The notes under the pieces: model-generated
What the model was told of the DNA's origin: nothing
What the model saw: the letters and a program-made list of their open reading frames with translations, nothing else
Databases searched by the model: none
DNA from: Rhodocaloribacter litoris
Lineage (GTDB): Bacteria; Bacteroidota; Rhodothermia; Rhodothermales; ISCAR-4553
Assembly: GCF_011682235.2 (NCBI RefSeq)
Contig: NZ_CP076718.1
Span: 3,644,400-3,708,399, forward strand
Length of the DNA: 64,000 nt
Direction of reading: 5' to 3'
Part shown: positions 49,403 to 58,100 of the stretch, piece by piece
Layout: each line of letters begins with the position of its first letter
Position numbering within the stretch: the stretch's first letter is position 1
Translations under genes and position numbers: made by a program

Positions 49403-49648
49403 TCACCGGCGTGTGCCGGCCGCGCCTTCGGGGAGCTGGGCGCTGAGCACCTCGATCAGGGCGCGAACCCGGGCCGGGGCATGCATGGCAGACTCCGGCA
49501 GCTCTCCTTCCGAGAGGGCGACGTTGAGCGATTCGAGCGCCACGATCACGGCGCGGATCATGGCGTCGGTACCATCCAGTTCCGCCAGGTCCAGCAGGGC
49601 GTTGACGGCGTCTTCGAAGACGTGAATCAGGGGTGTTTCGCTATGCAT
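49403..49648 (-). CDS. Small hypothetical helical protein
   Basis: An 81-residue ORF starts at ATG 49648 (MHSETPLIHVFEDAVNALL). It is predicted mostly helical (AMIRAVIVALESLNVALSEGELPESA, ARVRALIEVLSAQL). No motif is recognised. It converges on the preceding small gene, with 17 bp between stops. A longer in-frame extension upstream reads through intergenic hairpins and is not supported. Confidence 0.55.
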   Translation of the reverse strand: MHSETPLIHVFEDAVNALLDLAELDGTDAMIRAVIVALESLNVALSEGELPESAMHAPARVRALIEVLSAQLPEGAAGTRR

Positions 49649-49758
49649 GAGGGCACCGGATACTGCCTGCGCAGGGACCGCGTTACGGCCTGTCCTGCGA
49701 AAGGGGAGGCGTGGGTTGGCGATGATTGGGAAAACGATCCGGCAAACGCACATTTCCC

Positions 49759-49831
49759 GCGGCATGCAACGCCGCGGGCGTAGGCCGGATTGCGTTCCGG
49801 GCCTCCAGCGATTGGAGGCCTGGCGATGGTG
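49759..49831. other. Two strong hairpins in gap 49649-49900
   Basis: The gap has no supported gene. It holds two perfect inverted repeats: CCCGCGG...CCGCGGG (49759-49781) and GGCCTCCA-GCGA-TTGGAGGCC (49801-49821). Neither is followed by a T-run. They could be REP-like or RNA structures. Confidence 0.45.
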
Positions 49832-49900
49832 CCTCGTGCGTGTGCCGGAGGACCTCTACGGGCTGCGGACCACGCACGACAGACCGGTTGAAAACGGGGG

Positions 49901-49984
49901 TGCGAAAGGGGGGATTCGAACCCCCACGGGTGTTACCCCACCAGATCCTAAGTCTGGCGCGTCTGCCGATTCCGCCACTTTCGC
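49901..49984 (-). tRNA. tRNA-Leu (anticodon UAG)
   Basis: Minus-strand class II tRNA: acceptor GCGAAAG pairs with CTTTCGC, discriminator A, D-arm GGCGGAATCGGCAGACGC, anticodon loop CTTAGGA giving TAG, long variable arm (TGGGGTAACACCCG), T-loop GGTTCGAATCC. CCA is not encoded. Confidence 0.96.
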
Positions 49985-50173
49985 AAAACGATGTTTAAAT
50001 ATAAGGCGGCTGGGGATGGGGTTCCATGCGCGGGCGTTGAAGAAAAAGCCCGGCACAGGGCGGGGGCGGATCGGTTGCCCCTTGGAACTGCGGGTACGAT
50101 CTTCGGTTAGCCCCCGACCGGTGTGCTCCACAACCGGGAGCGGTCCTGAACCTGTTGACGAATTCCGGTGGTT

Positions 50174-52423
50174 ATGCAACGAAGCGTGGCCTTTCGTCTG
50201 GCTTTCCTGCTTTTCGTGGCCGGTCTGGCGGCCTGTTCGGCACCGAAAGAGACGGCCGTCGTCGTCGAGCGGGTGCCACGCCCCGAAAAGCCTCCTTCCA
50301 CGGAAGACGCCGTCCCGGCGGCCCGCACCCGGACGCCGCTGACCCCGTTTCCGGCCGGCTACGATACGGTGCGTGCCCGCCCGTTCGACAGCGGGAAGAT
50401 GTGGACCTTCGACAACCCGCCGCTCGACTACTTCGCCGGGGCCTACGGCTTTCGGCCGGATAGTGCCTGGCTGGCCCGGGCGCGCCTGGCCGCGCTGCGC
50501 TTCGGGGAGAACTGCTCGGCGGGCTTCGTCTCACCCCACGGCCTGGTGATGACGAACCATCATTGCGCCCGTGAACACGTCTCGGCCGTGAACCGCCCGG
50601 GCGAGGCGCTGCTGGAGAAAGGGTTCTATGCCCGTCGCCTCGAAGACGAACGCCGCGTCGAAGGGCTCTACGTGGATCAGCTCGTAGCCATCGAGGACGT
50701 CACGCGCCGGGTCGGTGCCTCGGAACGCATGGAGCCCCAGATGCGGCAACGCCTGGTCGAGGCCCTGCAGCAGCAGATGACGGCGGCGGCAAAGGCCCGG
50801 GATACGACGCTCCTGGTGCAGATCATCCCGCTCTACAACGGGGGCAAATATTCCGCCTATACGTTCCGTCGCTACCGGGATGTGCGCCTCGTCATGGTTC
50901 CGGAACTGCGCCTCGGCTTCTTTGGCGGCGCTCCGGACAACTTCGCCTATCCCCGCTACACACTCGACGTCGCCTTCTTCCGCGTCTACGATCCCGGGGG
51001 ACGGCCGCTCTCGACCGACAACTACTTCCCGTGGAGCACCGAGGGCGCGAAGGAGGGGGAGGTGGTCTTTGCCATTGGCAACCCGGGCCAGACCAGCCGC
51101 CTCAGCACCGTCAGCCAGCTCAAGTATGAACGGGACTACGGCCTGCCGCAACGCCTGGCCGTGCTCCAGCGCCGGGCCGAAATCCTGGCGGACTACATCC
51201 GCGCCCATCCCGAGGAGGCCGATCGGTACCACCTCCACAATCCGTATTTCTCCATCCTGAACTCCCTGGAGGCGTTTCAGGGGCAACTGGACGGGCTGCG
51301 GGACCCCTACCTGATTGCCCGGCGCACGGCGGCCGAACGGGCCTTGCAGGCCGCCGTCTTCGAGAACGACTCGCTGCGGGCACACTACGGCGACGTCTGG
51401 GAACAGATCGAACTGCTCCAGAAATCGAAGCAGGCCACCTCCGAACAGGCACGCGCCCTCCTGTATTTCGGCAACCCGTCCCTGAGCTCGCACGTCCTCA
51501 CCCGCGCCCTCTACGGTTACGTGCACGACCTGATGCAGCAGCGGGCCTTTCCTCCGGAGCGCATCCAGGCCGTCTACGACGAGGGGATCCGCCTCAAGGA
51601 CTGGCCGCGGGAGCTGGAGGCGGCCTTCGTCGCCCAGCGGCTGAAAGAGTTGCTGGCCTATCTGGGACCGAACGACCCGACGATGAAGAAAATCCTGGGC
51701 GATCAATCGCCGGACAGCGTCGCCGCGCACCTGGTCGCCCGTACGGCCCTGGTCGACTCCGCAGCCTTCCGGGCCATGCTCGACAAACGGTTCCTCCGGA
51801 GCGGCGATCCGGTCGTTCCGCTGATCGAGGCCATCGCACCGCTCTATTTCACCCTGAACCAGCAGCTGGAAAACTTTCAGGAGCGGGAGAAGATGCTCAA
51901 CGGCCGGCTGGCCCGGGCCCGCTTTGCCGTCTTCGGTACCGATTTCCCGCCGGATGCCTCCTTCTCGCTACGCCTCTCCGACGGGGTGGTCCGGGGCTAT
52001 CCCTACAACGGGACGAAGGCCCCGCCCTTCACCACCTTCTACGGCCTCTATGCCCGGCATCATGCGTTCTTCGGGCGGCCGGACTGGATGCTGCCCGAGC
52101 TGTGGCTGGCACCCCACCCGGACTTCGACCCCGAAACGCCGCTGAACCTCGTCTCGACGAACGACATCGCGGGCGGTAGCTCCGGCTCGCCCCTCGTCAA
52201 CCGCGACCTGCAGATCGTAGGGGTGGTCTTCGACGGCAATGCCGAGTCGCTTCCCAACCAGTACCTCTACACGGACGAGCAGGCCCGCACGATCTCCGTC
52301 GATGCGCGCGGTATCCTCGAAGCCCTCGACGACGTCTATGAGGCAGACCGGCTGGTGGCCGAGTTGCGTTCCGGGCGGCTCGTGCCGTCGGAGGCGGAAG
52401 CGGCCCTGCCCGGGCGGGATTAA
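50174..52423 (+). CDS. S46 family dipeptidyl peptidase (DPP7/DPP11-like) lipoprotein
   Basis: The 749-residue serine peptidase has a lipoprotein signal (LLFVAGLAAC, Cys21). Family S46 signatures include SAGFVSPHGLVMTNHHC with catalytic His (about 130), GGAPDNFAYPRYTLDVAFFRVYD with the Asp, and NDIAGGSSGSPLVNRD with the Ser. Helical DPP domain residues lie between. These enzymes release dipeptides from oligopeptides outside the cytoplasm and are common in Bacteroidota. Specificity (hydrophobic or Asp/Glu) depends on one S1 residue I cannot place. ATG 50174 is used. Its stop overlaps that of the next gene. Confidence 0.94.
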   Translation: MQRSVAFRLAFLLFVAGLAACSAPKETAVVVERVPRPEKPPSTEDAVPAARTRTPLTPFPAGYDTVRARPFDSGKMWTFDNPPLDYFAGAYGFRPDSAWLARARLAALRFGENCSAGFVSPHGLVMTNHHCAREHVSAVNRPGEALLEKGFYARRLEDERRVEGLYVDQLVAIEDVTRRVGASERMEPQMRQRLVEALQQQMTAAAKARDTTLLVQIIPLYNGGKYSAYTFRRYRDVRLVMVPELRLGFFGGAPDNFAYPRYTLDVAFFRVYDPGGRPLSTDNYFPWSTEGAKEGEVVFAIGNPGQTSRLSTVSQLKYERDYGLPQRLAVLQRRAEILADYIRAHPEEADRYHLHNPYFSILNSLEAFQGQLDGLRDPYLIARRTAAERALQAAVFENDSLRAHYGDVWEQIELLQKSKQATSEQARALLYFGNPSLSSHVLTRALYGYVHDLMQQRAFPPERIQAVYDEGIRLKDWPRELEAAFVAQRLKELLAYLGPNDPTMKKILGDQSPDSVAAHLVARTALVDSAAFRAMLDKRFLRSGDPVVPLIEAIAPLYFTLNQQLENFQEREKMLNGRLARARFAVFGTDFPPDASFSLRLSDGVVRGYPYNGTKAPPFTTFYGLYARHHAFFGRPDWMLPELWLAPHPDFDPETPLNLVSTNDIAGGSSGSPLVNRDLQIVGVVFDGNAESLPNQYLYTDEQARTISVDARGILEALDDVYEADRLVAELRSGRLVPSEAEAALPGRD

Positions 52424-53355
52424 CCGGCGGCTGCGTGGGCGGCGGCAACGGCTTCGACGACGGCCGGGGTCACCTCTTCGATGGAATGGAGGGCGGCGAA
52501 GCGCCCGGCCCCGTGCCCGCAGGCGACGAGCGGTACCGGGTGGCGGGTATGCGTGCGGGTGCTCAGGTCTTCCAGGTTGCCATGGTCGCTGGTGAGCAGG
52601 AGCAGGTCTTGCGAAGGATCGAAGGTTGCGAGCAGCCCGGACAGGAAGCGGTCGAGGGCCTGCAGGACGGCGGCGGCTTCGTCCGGGTTCTGCCGGTGGC
52701 CGGCCTTGTCGGTCAGGAAGTATTCGAAGAGGACGAGGGCGTGTTGCCGGCCGAGGTGGGCCAGCCGTCGCCCGGCTCCGGCTTCCGAAAGGGGCGGGAC
52801 GTCATGCCCGAGCACGGTACGCCAGGTGATCCCGGTGAGGTCTGCCGTGAGGGCGCGTGCGTGCAGCACGTCGTCCAGGGTGCGGATGCGGAGGCCGGCG
52901 TCCAGGCAGCAGCGGGTCGTCACGGTCCAGCGTCCCCGCTTTTCGGCGGTCTCGAAGAAGCGGGGCGGGTAGGCGTTGACGAAGGCGGCCGGCTCGTCGT
53001 ACGGGAGGCCGAGGCGGGTCAGGCGACGGAAAAGGTTGTGCCGGGCGAGGACGGGTTTGGTCCGGGAGTGGGGGTAGGGGCCGTAGTGGCGGCCGGCCAC
53101 CCGGGCGCAGTTGATGCCGGTGAAAAGGGTGGCCTGCCCCGTGCCGCTCTGCGGAAGTCCCTCCACGCCGAGGGTGGCGTCGAGCGGCCGGAAGACGAGC
53201 GACGGGGTGGCGACGGTCTCCGCCCGGGCGGTCCAGCGCTGCCCGCCGGCAAGGCGTTCGAAGGCGGGCAGGTGGAGCCGGGCCAGCGGGTTGACGGCCG
53301 GGTCGGCCGTGCCCAGGCCGACGCCGTCGAGGAAAACGAAGTAGAGGTGCGGCAT
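52420..53355 (-). CDS. Alkaline-phosphatase-superfamily metalloenzyme (iPGM-like, short)
   Basis: This 311-residue protein has the metal-ligand pattern of cofactor-independent phosphoglycerate mutase and phosphopentomutase. It has LYFVFLDGVGLG (Asp), QSGTGQATLFTGIN (nucleophile Ser/Thr), FEYFLTDKAGH (Asp, His), LLLTSDHGNLED (Asp-His) and RTHTRHPVPLV (His). At 311 residues it lacks the large insert domain of true iPGM (about 510). The substrate is unknown; it may be a phosphatase or mutase. Its stop codon overlaps that of the convergent S46 gene at TTAA. Confidence 0.8.
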   Translation of the reverse strand: MPHLYFVFLDGVGLGTADPAVNPLARLHLPAFERLAGGQRWTARAETVATPSLVFRPLDATLGVEGLPQSGTGQATLFTGINCARVAGRHYGPYPHSRTKPVLARHNLFRRLTRLGLPYDEPAAFVNAYPPRFFETAEKRGRWTVTTRCCLDAGLRIRTLDDVLHARALTADLTGITWRTVLGHDVPPLSEAGAGRRLAHLGRQHALVLFEYFLTDKAGHRQNPDEAAAVLQALDRFLSGLLATFDPSQDLLLLTSDHGNLEDLSTRTHTRHPVPLVACGHGAGRFAALHSIEEVTPAVVEAVAAAHAAAG

Positions 53356-53492
53356 GCGGGTGTGACGGGAAGGGGTGCGGGTTGGAAGTCGGGGGGGAGG
53401 CCGGCAATGCGAGATTGGTCCTGCCCTTCGTGTCTCGCGGCAACCGGTGTTCCGGCTCCGTACCCTGGGGCGTCATCGAGGTGTGGCCGGAG

Positions 53493-54392
53493 CTAGACGC
53501 GGGCGGCCGTCGTGATCCACTCGAAATCGACGTGGCGGTGCAGGCGGTGCAGCGTTTCGGGGGGCGGGTGGTCCGGGTCCGGGATGCCGAAGACGGGGCG
53601 GCCGGCTTCGAGGGCCCACGTCATGGCCGCCCATTCGGGTGTCTGCGGGCGCGGCTCGAAGAAGACGGTGGCGCGTGCCAGCCCGGCGAGCAGCAGGGCC
53701 CGTTCCCGGTCGTCGTGGGGATAGGGGCCGTGATCCGGGGGGAAGGAGGAGCACAGGAGCCCGCCGGCCCGCACGGCGGCGGCGGCGACCGGCCGCATCG
53801 GGGCAGGGAGGCGAGCGAGGCCGCAGGCCGCCACCAGGATCGACGGGTGGGCGCCGGCTCCGCCCGCGGCCAGCTTGTGCACCACGACGTCGAACCCGTG
53901 GTCGATGCCGGCGGCCGGGACGAGCCCGCTCGCGCAGAGGTGCCGGACGAGGGCCTGGGCCGTCTCGAAGACCTCCTGGCGGAGGGGAGGGCGGGCGAAG
54001 AGGGCCACGGCGGGACGCACCAGCAGGGCCGTATCGCCGTAGGCATAGAGCAGGACCGGCCGGAGGCGGCGCGGCAGGTCCGCCAGTCCCGGCGGCCAGG
54101 GTGCTGCCGCCTCCGCACGGGCCGGTGCGAGCAGGGCGATGTGCTTCTCCTGCAAGGCCCGGAGCCGTTCCCCGGCAGCCTCCAGGTGGGGGCGCATGCG
54201 TGCCTCGTCGAACAGGAGGTCCACGAGACCGGCCGCGTTCGGCACTCCCTTCAGGCGGAAGAGCACCTGCTCGCGCGGGCAGCGCCGGAGCGCTTCGTAG
54301 GAGGCAAAGTGCTTCAGCAGCCGCCCGGCCGTCACCCGGCCGACGCCGTCGAGCGACAGCAGCGCAAGGGCGAAGGTAACCGTTTCGGACAT
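53493..54392 (-). CDS. DprA/Smf-like Rossmann protein
   Basis: The 299-residue protein has an N-terminal helix-hairpin-helix (ALLSLDGVGRVTAGRLLKHFASYEAL). A DprA-like Rossmann domain follows (PRRLRPVLLYAYGDTALL, AGIDHGFDVVVHKLAAG, ILVAACGLARLP, GGLLCSSFPPDHGPYPHDDRERALLLAGLARATVFFEP). DprA loads RecA on incoming single-stranded DNA in natural transformation. The classical GSR and GxxxGID motifs are only partly present (AAGIDHG), so this may be a diverged paralogue. The gene lies 137 bp from the iPGM-like gene on the same strand. Confidence 0.75.
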   Translation of the reverse strand: MSETVTFALALLSLDGVGRVTAGRLLKHFASYEALRRCPREQVLFRLKGVPNAAGLVDLLFDEARMRPHLEAAGERLRALQEKHIALLAPARAEAAAPWPPGLADLPRRLRPVLLYAYGDTALLVRPAVALFARPPLRQEVFETAQALVRHLCASGLVPAAGIDHGFDVVVHKLAAGGAGAHPSILVAACGLARLPAPMRPVAAAAVRAGGLLCSSFPPDHGPYPHDDRERALLLAGLARATVFFEPRPQTPEWAAMTWALEAGRPVFGIPDPDHPPPETLHRLHRHVDFEWITTAARV

Positions 54393-54519
54393 AGGGCTTC
54401 GGGATGCGACGCGACGGGTGCCCGGTACACCGAAACGGCACCGGGCTCCGGAACTACTACAAGAAAGGTAGAAAAATCCTTACTTTGTGGCGCGTCGTAG
54501 GCGTTTCAGACAGGTGCTT

Positions 54520-55701
54520 ATGGTACGGGGAACGATCCAGAAGCTGCGCCGGCTGTTCTCCAACGGGGAGAAAGACCAGCCGGAGTTTGCACTGGCGCTC
54601 AGCGGGGGCGGGGCCCGGGCGTCGTACCAGGTCGGGGTGCTGAAGTATATCGCCCGCGCCTTTCCCGAGGCGAACTTCGGCATCCTGACCGGGGTCTCGG
54701 CCGGGGCCATCAACGCCGCACATCTGGCCAACGATCCGAATCCCTTTCCCACCTCCATCGACAACCTCGTCGATAGCTGGAGCAACCTGCTCTCGGAGAA
54801 CGTCTACGCCACCGAATCCAGCCTCAAATTCCTCTGGAACATCGTTCGGGACGTGGAGGAGAACGACCGGCACGGCTGGGTGGACACGTCGCCGCTGCGG
54901 GCCTACCTGGAGGAGAAGCTGCATGCCGAGGACGGCCGGCTCACGCACATCAGCGAGCGCATCCGGCAGGGCTCCCTCAAGGCGGCGGCCATCATCACGA
55001 CGAGCTATTCGACCGGCCAGACGGTCGTCTGGGTGCAGGGGCGAGACATCGAGGCCTGGGAACGGCCGAACCGGGTCGCCATCCGCACGACCCTGACCGT
55101 CGATCACATCATGGCCTCTTCTTCGATCCCTTTTCTTTTTCCGGCCGTCCGCATCGGGGAGGCCTGGTACGGCGACGGCGGCATCCGCCTTTCGGCGCCG
55201 CTGGCGCCGGCCATTCATCTGGGAGCCGACCGCATCCTGGCCGTCTCGACCCGCTATGCCCGGAGCCGGCGCGAGGCCGACGAGCCGAGCGTCATCGGCT
55301 ACCCCCCCACGGCACAGCTCATCGGCATCCTGATGAATGCCATCTTCCTCGACACGCTCGATCAGGACGCCGCCATGCTGGAGCGCGTCAACCGGTTGCT
55401 CGAAGACGTGCCGGAGCGCAGGCGGATGGGCCTGCGCCCCATCCGCCTGCTCCTGCTGCGCCCTTCACAGGACCTCGGCAAGCTCTCCGGCGAATACGAG
55501 CACGACCTGCGCGGGCCGCTGCACCTGCTGGCCCGGGCCTTCAGCAGCGACAAAACCAAAAGCCCGGACTGGCTCAGCATGCTGCTCTTCGACCGGGCCT
55601 ACACCACCCGCCTGATGGAGATCGGCTATGAGGATGCGGCACGGCAACATGACCGCATCGCGGCTTTTCTGGATCGAAAGGCGACCTCTTTTGCCGCTTG
55701 A
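54520..55701 (+). CDS. Patatin-like phospholipase
   Basis: This 393-residue protein has a patatin domain with the oxyanion-hole loop ALSGGGARASYQVGVLK, the nucleophile elbow GVSAG and the catalytic Asp in YGDGGIR. The C-terminal 150 residues (from about LGADRILAVSTRYA) form a helical region typical of bacterial patatin-like proteins. It probably hydrolyses acyl esters of phospholipids or lysolipids. No signal peptide or membrane segment is seen, so it is cytosolic or peripheral. Start 54520 (MVRGTIQKLRRLF) is preferred over the GTG at 54487. Confidence 0.92.
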   Translation: MVRGTIQKLRRLFSNGEKDQPEFALALSGGGARASYQVGVLKYIARAFPEANFGILTGVSAGAINAAHLANDPNPFPTSIDNLVDSWSNLLSENVYATESSLKFLWNIVRDVEENDRHGWVDTSPLRAYLEEKLHAEDGRLTHISERIRQGSLKAAAIITTSYSTGQTVVWVQGRDIEAWERPNRVAIRTTLTVDHIMASSSIPFLFPAVRIGEAWYGDGGIRLSAPLAPAIHLGADRILAVSTRYARSRREADEPSVIGYPPTAQLIGILMNAIFLDTLDQDAAMLERVNRLLEDVPERRRMGLRPIRLLLLRPSQDLGKLSGEYEHDLRGPLHLLARAFSSDKTKSPDWLSMLLFDRAYTTRLMEIGYEDAARQHDRIAAFLDRKATSFAA

Positions 55702-55994
55702 TCGAAGAATTGTTGAAGTTGGTAAGATATTTGTCGTACCGTGGTGCGTTCGGGCCTGAGGAACGGCGGCAGCGGTCGGGCCGGTGCCTGCCGGCGTAGG
55801 GATGGATCAGCATCGGGGCCGACGGCGGCACCGGAGAAAATCGCCTGCGATGCGCTTCTACGCGCGTTTTACGTTGAAAATTGCGTCCTGTCTCGGAGAT
55901 ACGGTATCGGGCAGACCCCTGCCGCCCGGGGGGCCGGTCTGTCGTGCGGCAGGCGGCGACCGGGGGGCGGCAGGGGCCTTGCGGCACCGGCAGG

Positions 55995-56011
55995 CATCTC
56001 AAACTGAGATG
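55995..56011 (+). other. Inverted repeat CATCTCA-AAC-TGAGATG before kinase gene
   Basis: A perfect 7-bp inverted repeat with a 3-nt loop lies within the 337-bp gap 55702-56038, just before the kinase start. The gap otherwise shows an AT-rich patch near 55715-55735 (TTGAAG...) that could be a promoter. No gene is supported. Confidence 0.4.
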
Positions 56012-56038
56012 GGCCGGTGGAGCACGCCTGCAGGGCGT

Positions 56039-57310
56039 ATGCAGGTTTTGATGCGGGCCGGGATGTGGTGTGGGCTGGTGCCGGCAGTGGCCGGGGCGGA
56101 ACGGCTCGCCGGGGTGCAGGGCAGCGCGGAGGAGCTTTTCTACCGGATCGGGTTCTACCTCTTGCTGACCGTGCTGGTGGGGTGGATCACGTGGATGCTC
56201 ACCCGCCGGCGCTATGAGCGCAGGTTGCTGGGCCTGATGCAACGGCTGGCTTTTTTCCGGGCCCTGTGCGACGGCGCTTCCGAGGTGCTGCTCCTGCTCG
56301 ACGGGGCACGCCGGATCCTCGAAGCCGGAGGGACGGTGCCGGCCGTGTTCGGGCGAATTGCCGGGTCTCTGCGCGGGCGCGACTTCGGGGAGATGGTGTC
56401 CCCGGACGACCGGCCCCGGCTTATGGAGGCCCTGCGCCGGGTACGCGAAGGAGCACACCAGCCCCTGGAGGTGACGGTGGCGGATGCCCCCGCCGGCCGG
56501 CTCCACCTGGACCTGAGCCCGGCCGAGGTGGAGGGACGGATCTACTTCGTGGTACGGTGCCGGCCCGTGTCCGAACCGACGGCTTCGCCTGCGCCGCCCG
56601 TCGCCGAGCGGGCGCAGGTGATCTCTTTCCTTTCACAGGTGGGGCACGAGCTCCGCACGCAGCTGACGGGGATCATCGGTTATGCCGACGTGCTCGAGCA
56701 TGAACTGGCCGGGCGTCATCGGGAGGCGGCCCGGCTCATCGGGCGCAGCGGGCAACGGCTGCTGCGTATGGTGAACGAGATGCTCACGCTGGGCCGCCTG
56801 GAGGCCGGCCGCATGGTGCTTGAGCCGCAGGCGTTCGACGTGGCCGCCGAGGTGGTCGAAGAGGTGCAGTTGCTGCTGCACCTCGCCGAGGCGAAAGGAC
56901 TTGGCCTGCACGTTCGCCGGCCCGTTCTGCCGGTGATGGCTACCCTGGACCGGGCCGCCTTCCGGCGCATTCTGGAAAACCTGCTCAGCAACGCCATCAA
57001 GTATACCCGGGAGGGCTACGTCGCCGTCGGCCTGGAGGTGAAGGAAGACCGGCTGTACCTCTCGGTACGGGACACGGGCATCGGCATCAGCCCCGAGTTT
57101 TTGCCCCATGTCTTCGACGAGTTTGCCCGGCAGACGGCCGGAGACAGCGGCGAAGAAGGCACCGGCCTCGGGCTGGCCATCACCCGGCGCCTCGTCGAAC
57201 TGATGGACGGGCGCATCGAGGTCACCAGCCGGCCGGGTGAGGGAACGGAGTTTCTCGTGGAGCTCCCGCTGCACCTGCGCGTTCCACAGGCGCCTCCGGT
57301 CTCCGGTTGA
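56039..57310 (+). CDS. Membrane-anchored PAS-like sensor histidine kinase
   Basis: The 423-residue kinase has one membrane segment (IGFYLLLTVLVGWITWML) and a PAS-like domain (about 65-175). The HisKA has the phospho-acceptor His in FLSQVGHELRTQLTGI. The ATPase domain shows N box ENLLSNAIKYTREG, G1 VRDTGIGISPEF and G2 EEGTGLGLAITRRLVELMDG. No response regulator is adjacent. The start is uncertain. ATG 56039 has AGGG upstream; ATG 56009 lies at the end of an inverted repeat. The frame is open further upstream, but that sequence looks non-coding. Confidence 0.85.
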   Translation: MQVLMRAGMWCGLVPAVAGAERLAGVQGSAEELFYRIGFYLLLTVLVGWITWMLTRRRYERRLLGLMQRLAFFRALCDGASEVLLLLDGARRILEAGGTVPAVFGRIAGSLRGRDFGEMVSPDDRPRLMEALRRVREGAHQPLEVTVADAPAGRLHLDLSPAEVEGRIYFVVRCRPVSEPTASPAPPVAERAQVISFLSQVGHELRTQLTGIIGYADVLEHELAGRHREAARLIGRSGQRLLRMVNEMLTLGRLEAGRMVLEPQAFDVAAEVVEEVQLLLHLAEAKGLGLHVRRPVLPVMATLDRAAFRRILENLLSNAIKYTREGYVAVGLEVKEDRLYLSVRDTGIGISPEFLPHVFDEFARQTAGDSGEEGTGLGLAITRRLVELMDGRIEVTSRPGEGTEFLVELPLHLRVPQAPPVSG

Positions 57311-57331
57311 ACGCGTCTCCTGTGGGAACGC

Positions 57332-57883
57332 TCACACGGCCGCCGGGCCTTCCCCGGAAACGTTGGTTTCGAGGAAAGGGAACAGGGCATACACGTCGAG
57401 TTCCGTCCAGGGCTTCCCGTCGACGAGGACCGGGACCTCGTAGCGTTCGGCATAGTGCACGATGCGGTGGCTCAGCGTCGCGTACTCGGGGAAGAGGTGC
57501 GGGATCTCGAGGTGCCGGGCGTCCGCCCCGATGATGAGCAGGCCCTTGCGGGTCAGCTCCAGCCGCTGCACACAGGACCATTCGAGGCAGGTCTTGCGCC
57601 GGGTGTAGTCGTATCCGACGAGGTGACGGTCCGAGAGCTTGATACACCAGACGACCCGCCGCAGGCGCTGCAGCCGGCGCACGGCGACCACGGCCAGCGT
57701 CAGCCATGAGGAAGTGATCAGGCCGCCCGCAAGCCACGGCGAGACGACCCCGGCCCGTGTCGTCGCCAGCAACATGGCCGTCAGCCCGGCCAGCGTCATG
57801 GTGAGCGCCAGCAACGTGGCGGCTCGCCGGCGCGTGAGAAACTGGACGTCCTCGTTGTCGAAAACTTCGTACCAGTGTGACAT
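57332..57883 (-). CDS. Two-helix membrane protein with PH-like cytosolic domain
   Basis: This 183-residue protein has two hydrophobic segments near the N-terminus (LLALTMTLAGLTAMLLA and WLAGGLITSSWLTLAVVAV). A soluble C-terminal domain follows with short beta strands (VVWCIKLSDRHLVGYDYTRRKTCLEW, VQRLELTRKGLLIIGAD). This layout resembles bacterial PH-like (bPH/YcxB-type) membrane proteins, but that is a weak fold guess. ATGs at 57883 and 57889 are both usable. It converges on the histidine kinase with a 21-bp gap and is divergent from the 2-phosphoglycerate kinase gene. Confidence 0.65.
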   Translation of the reverse strand: MSHWYEVFDNEDVQFLTRRRAATLLALTMTLAGLTAMLLATTRAGVVSPWLAGGLITSSWLTLAVVAVRRLQRLRRVVWCIKLSDRHLVGYDYTRRKTCLEWSCVQRLELTRKGLLIIGADARHLEIPHLFPEYATLSHRIVHYAERYEVPVLVDGKPWTELDVYALFPFLETNVSGEGPAAV

Positions 57884-58100
57884 GACCATCCGGATGCGTC
57901 GGGGGGGGATTATGTTAAAACGGTGTGAACCCAAAAAGTTCGGGTCGCCACAGAAGATTTCGACCGGAACGACCAGGGTTTAAGCGCCGGCGTTCCAGGG
58001 GGTTGGCCGGTTGGATGCCGCCAGCTCTAAAACGACGAGAGACGGGATCCAGGACTCCGGGGTCTCCGTGAAAGCTGGTAACATTTCAATAACACGCACG

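Noticed and set aside
53493-57310. DprA-like, patatin and kinase genes as an anti-phage island (patatin effectors occur in CBASS)
   Set aside because: There is no cyclic-nucleotide synthase, STING-like or HORMA/TRIP13 partner nearby, the genes are on different strands with ordinary spacing, and composition matches the neighbours.
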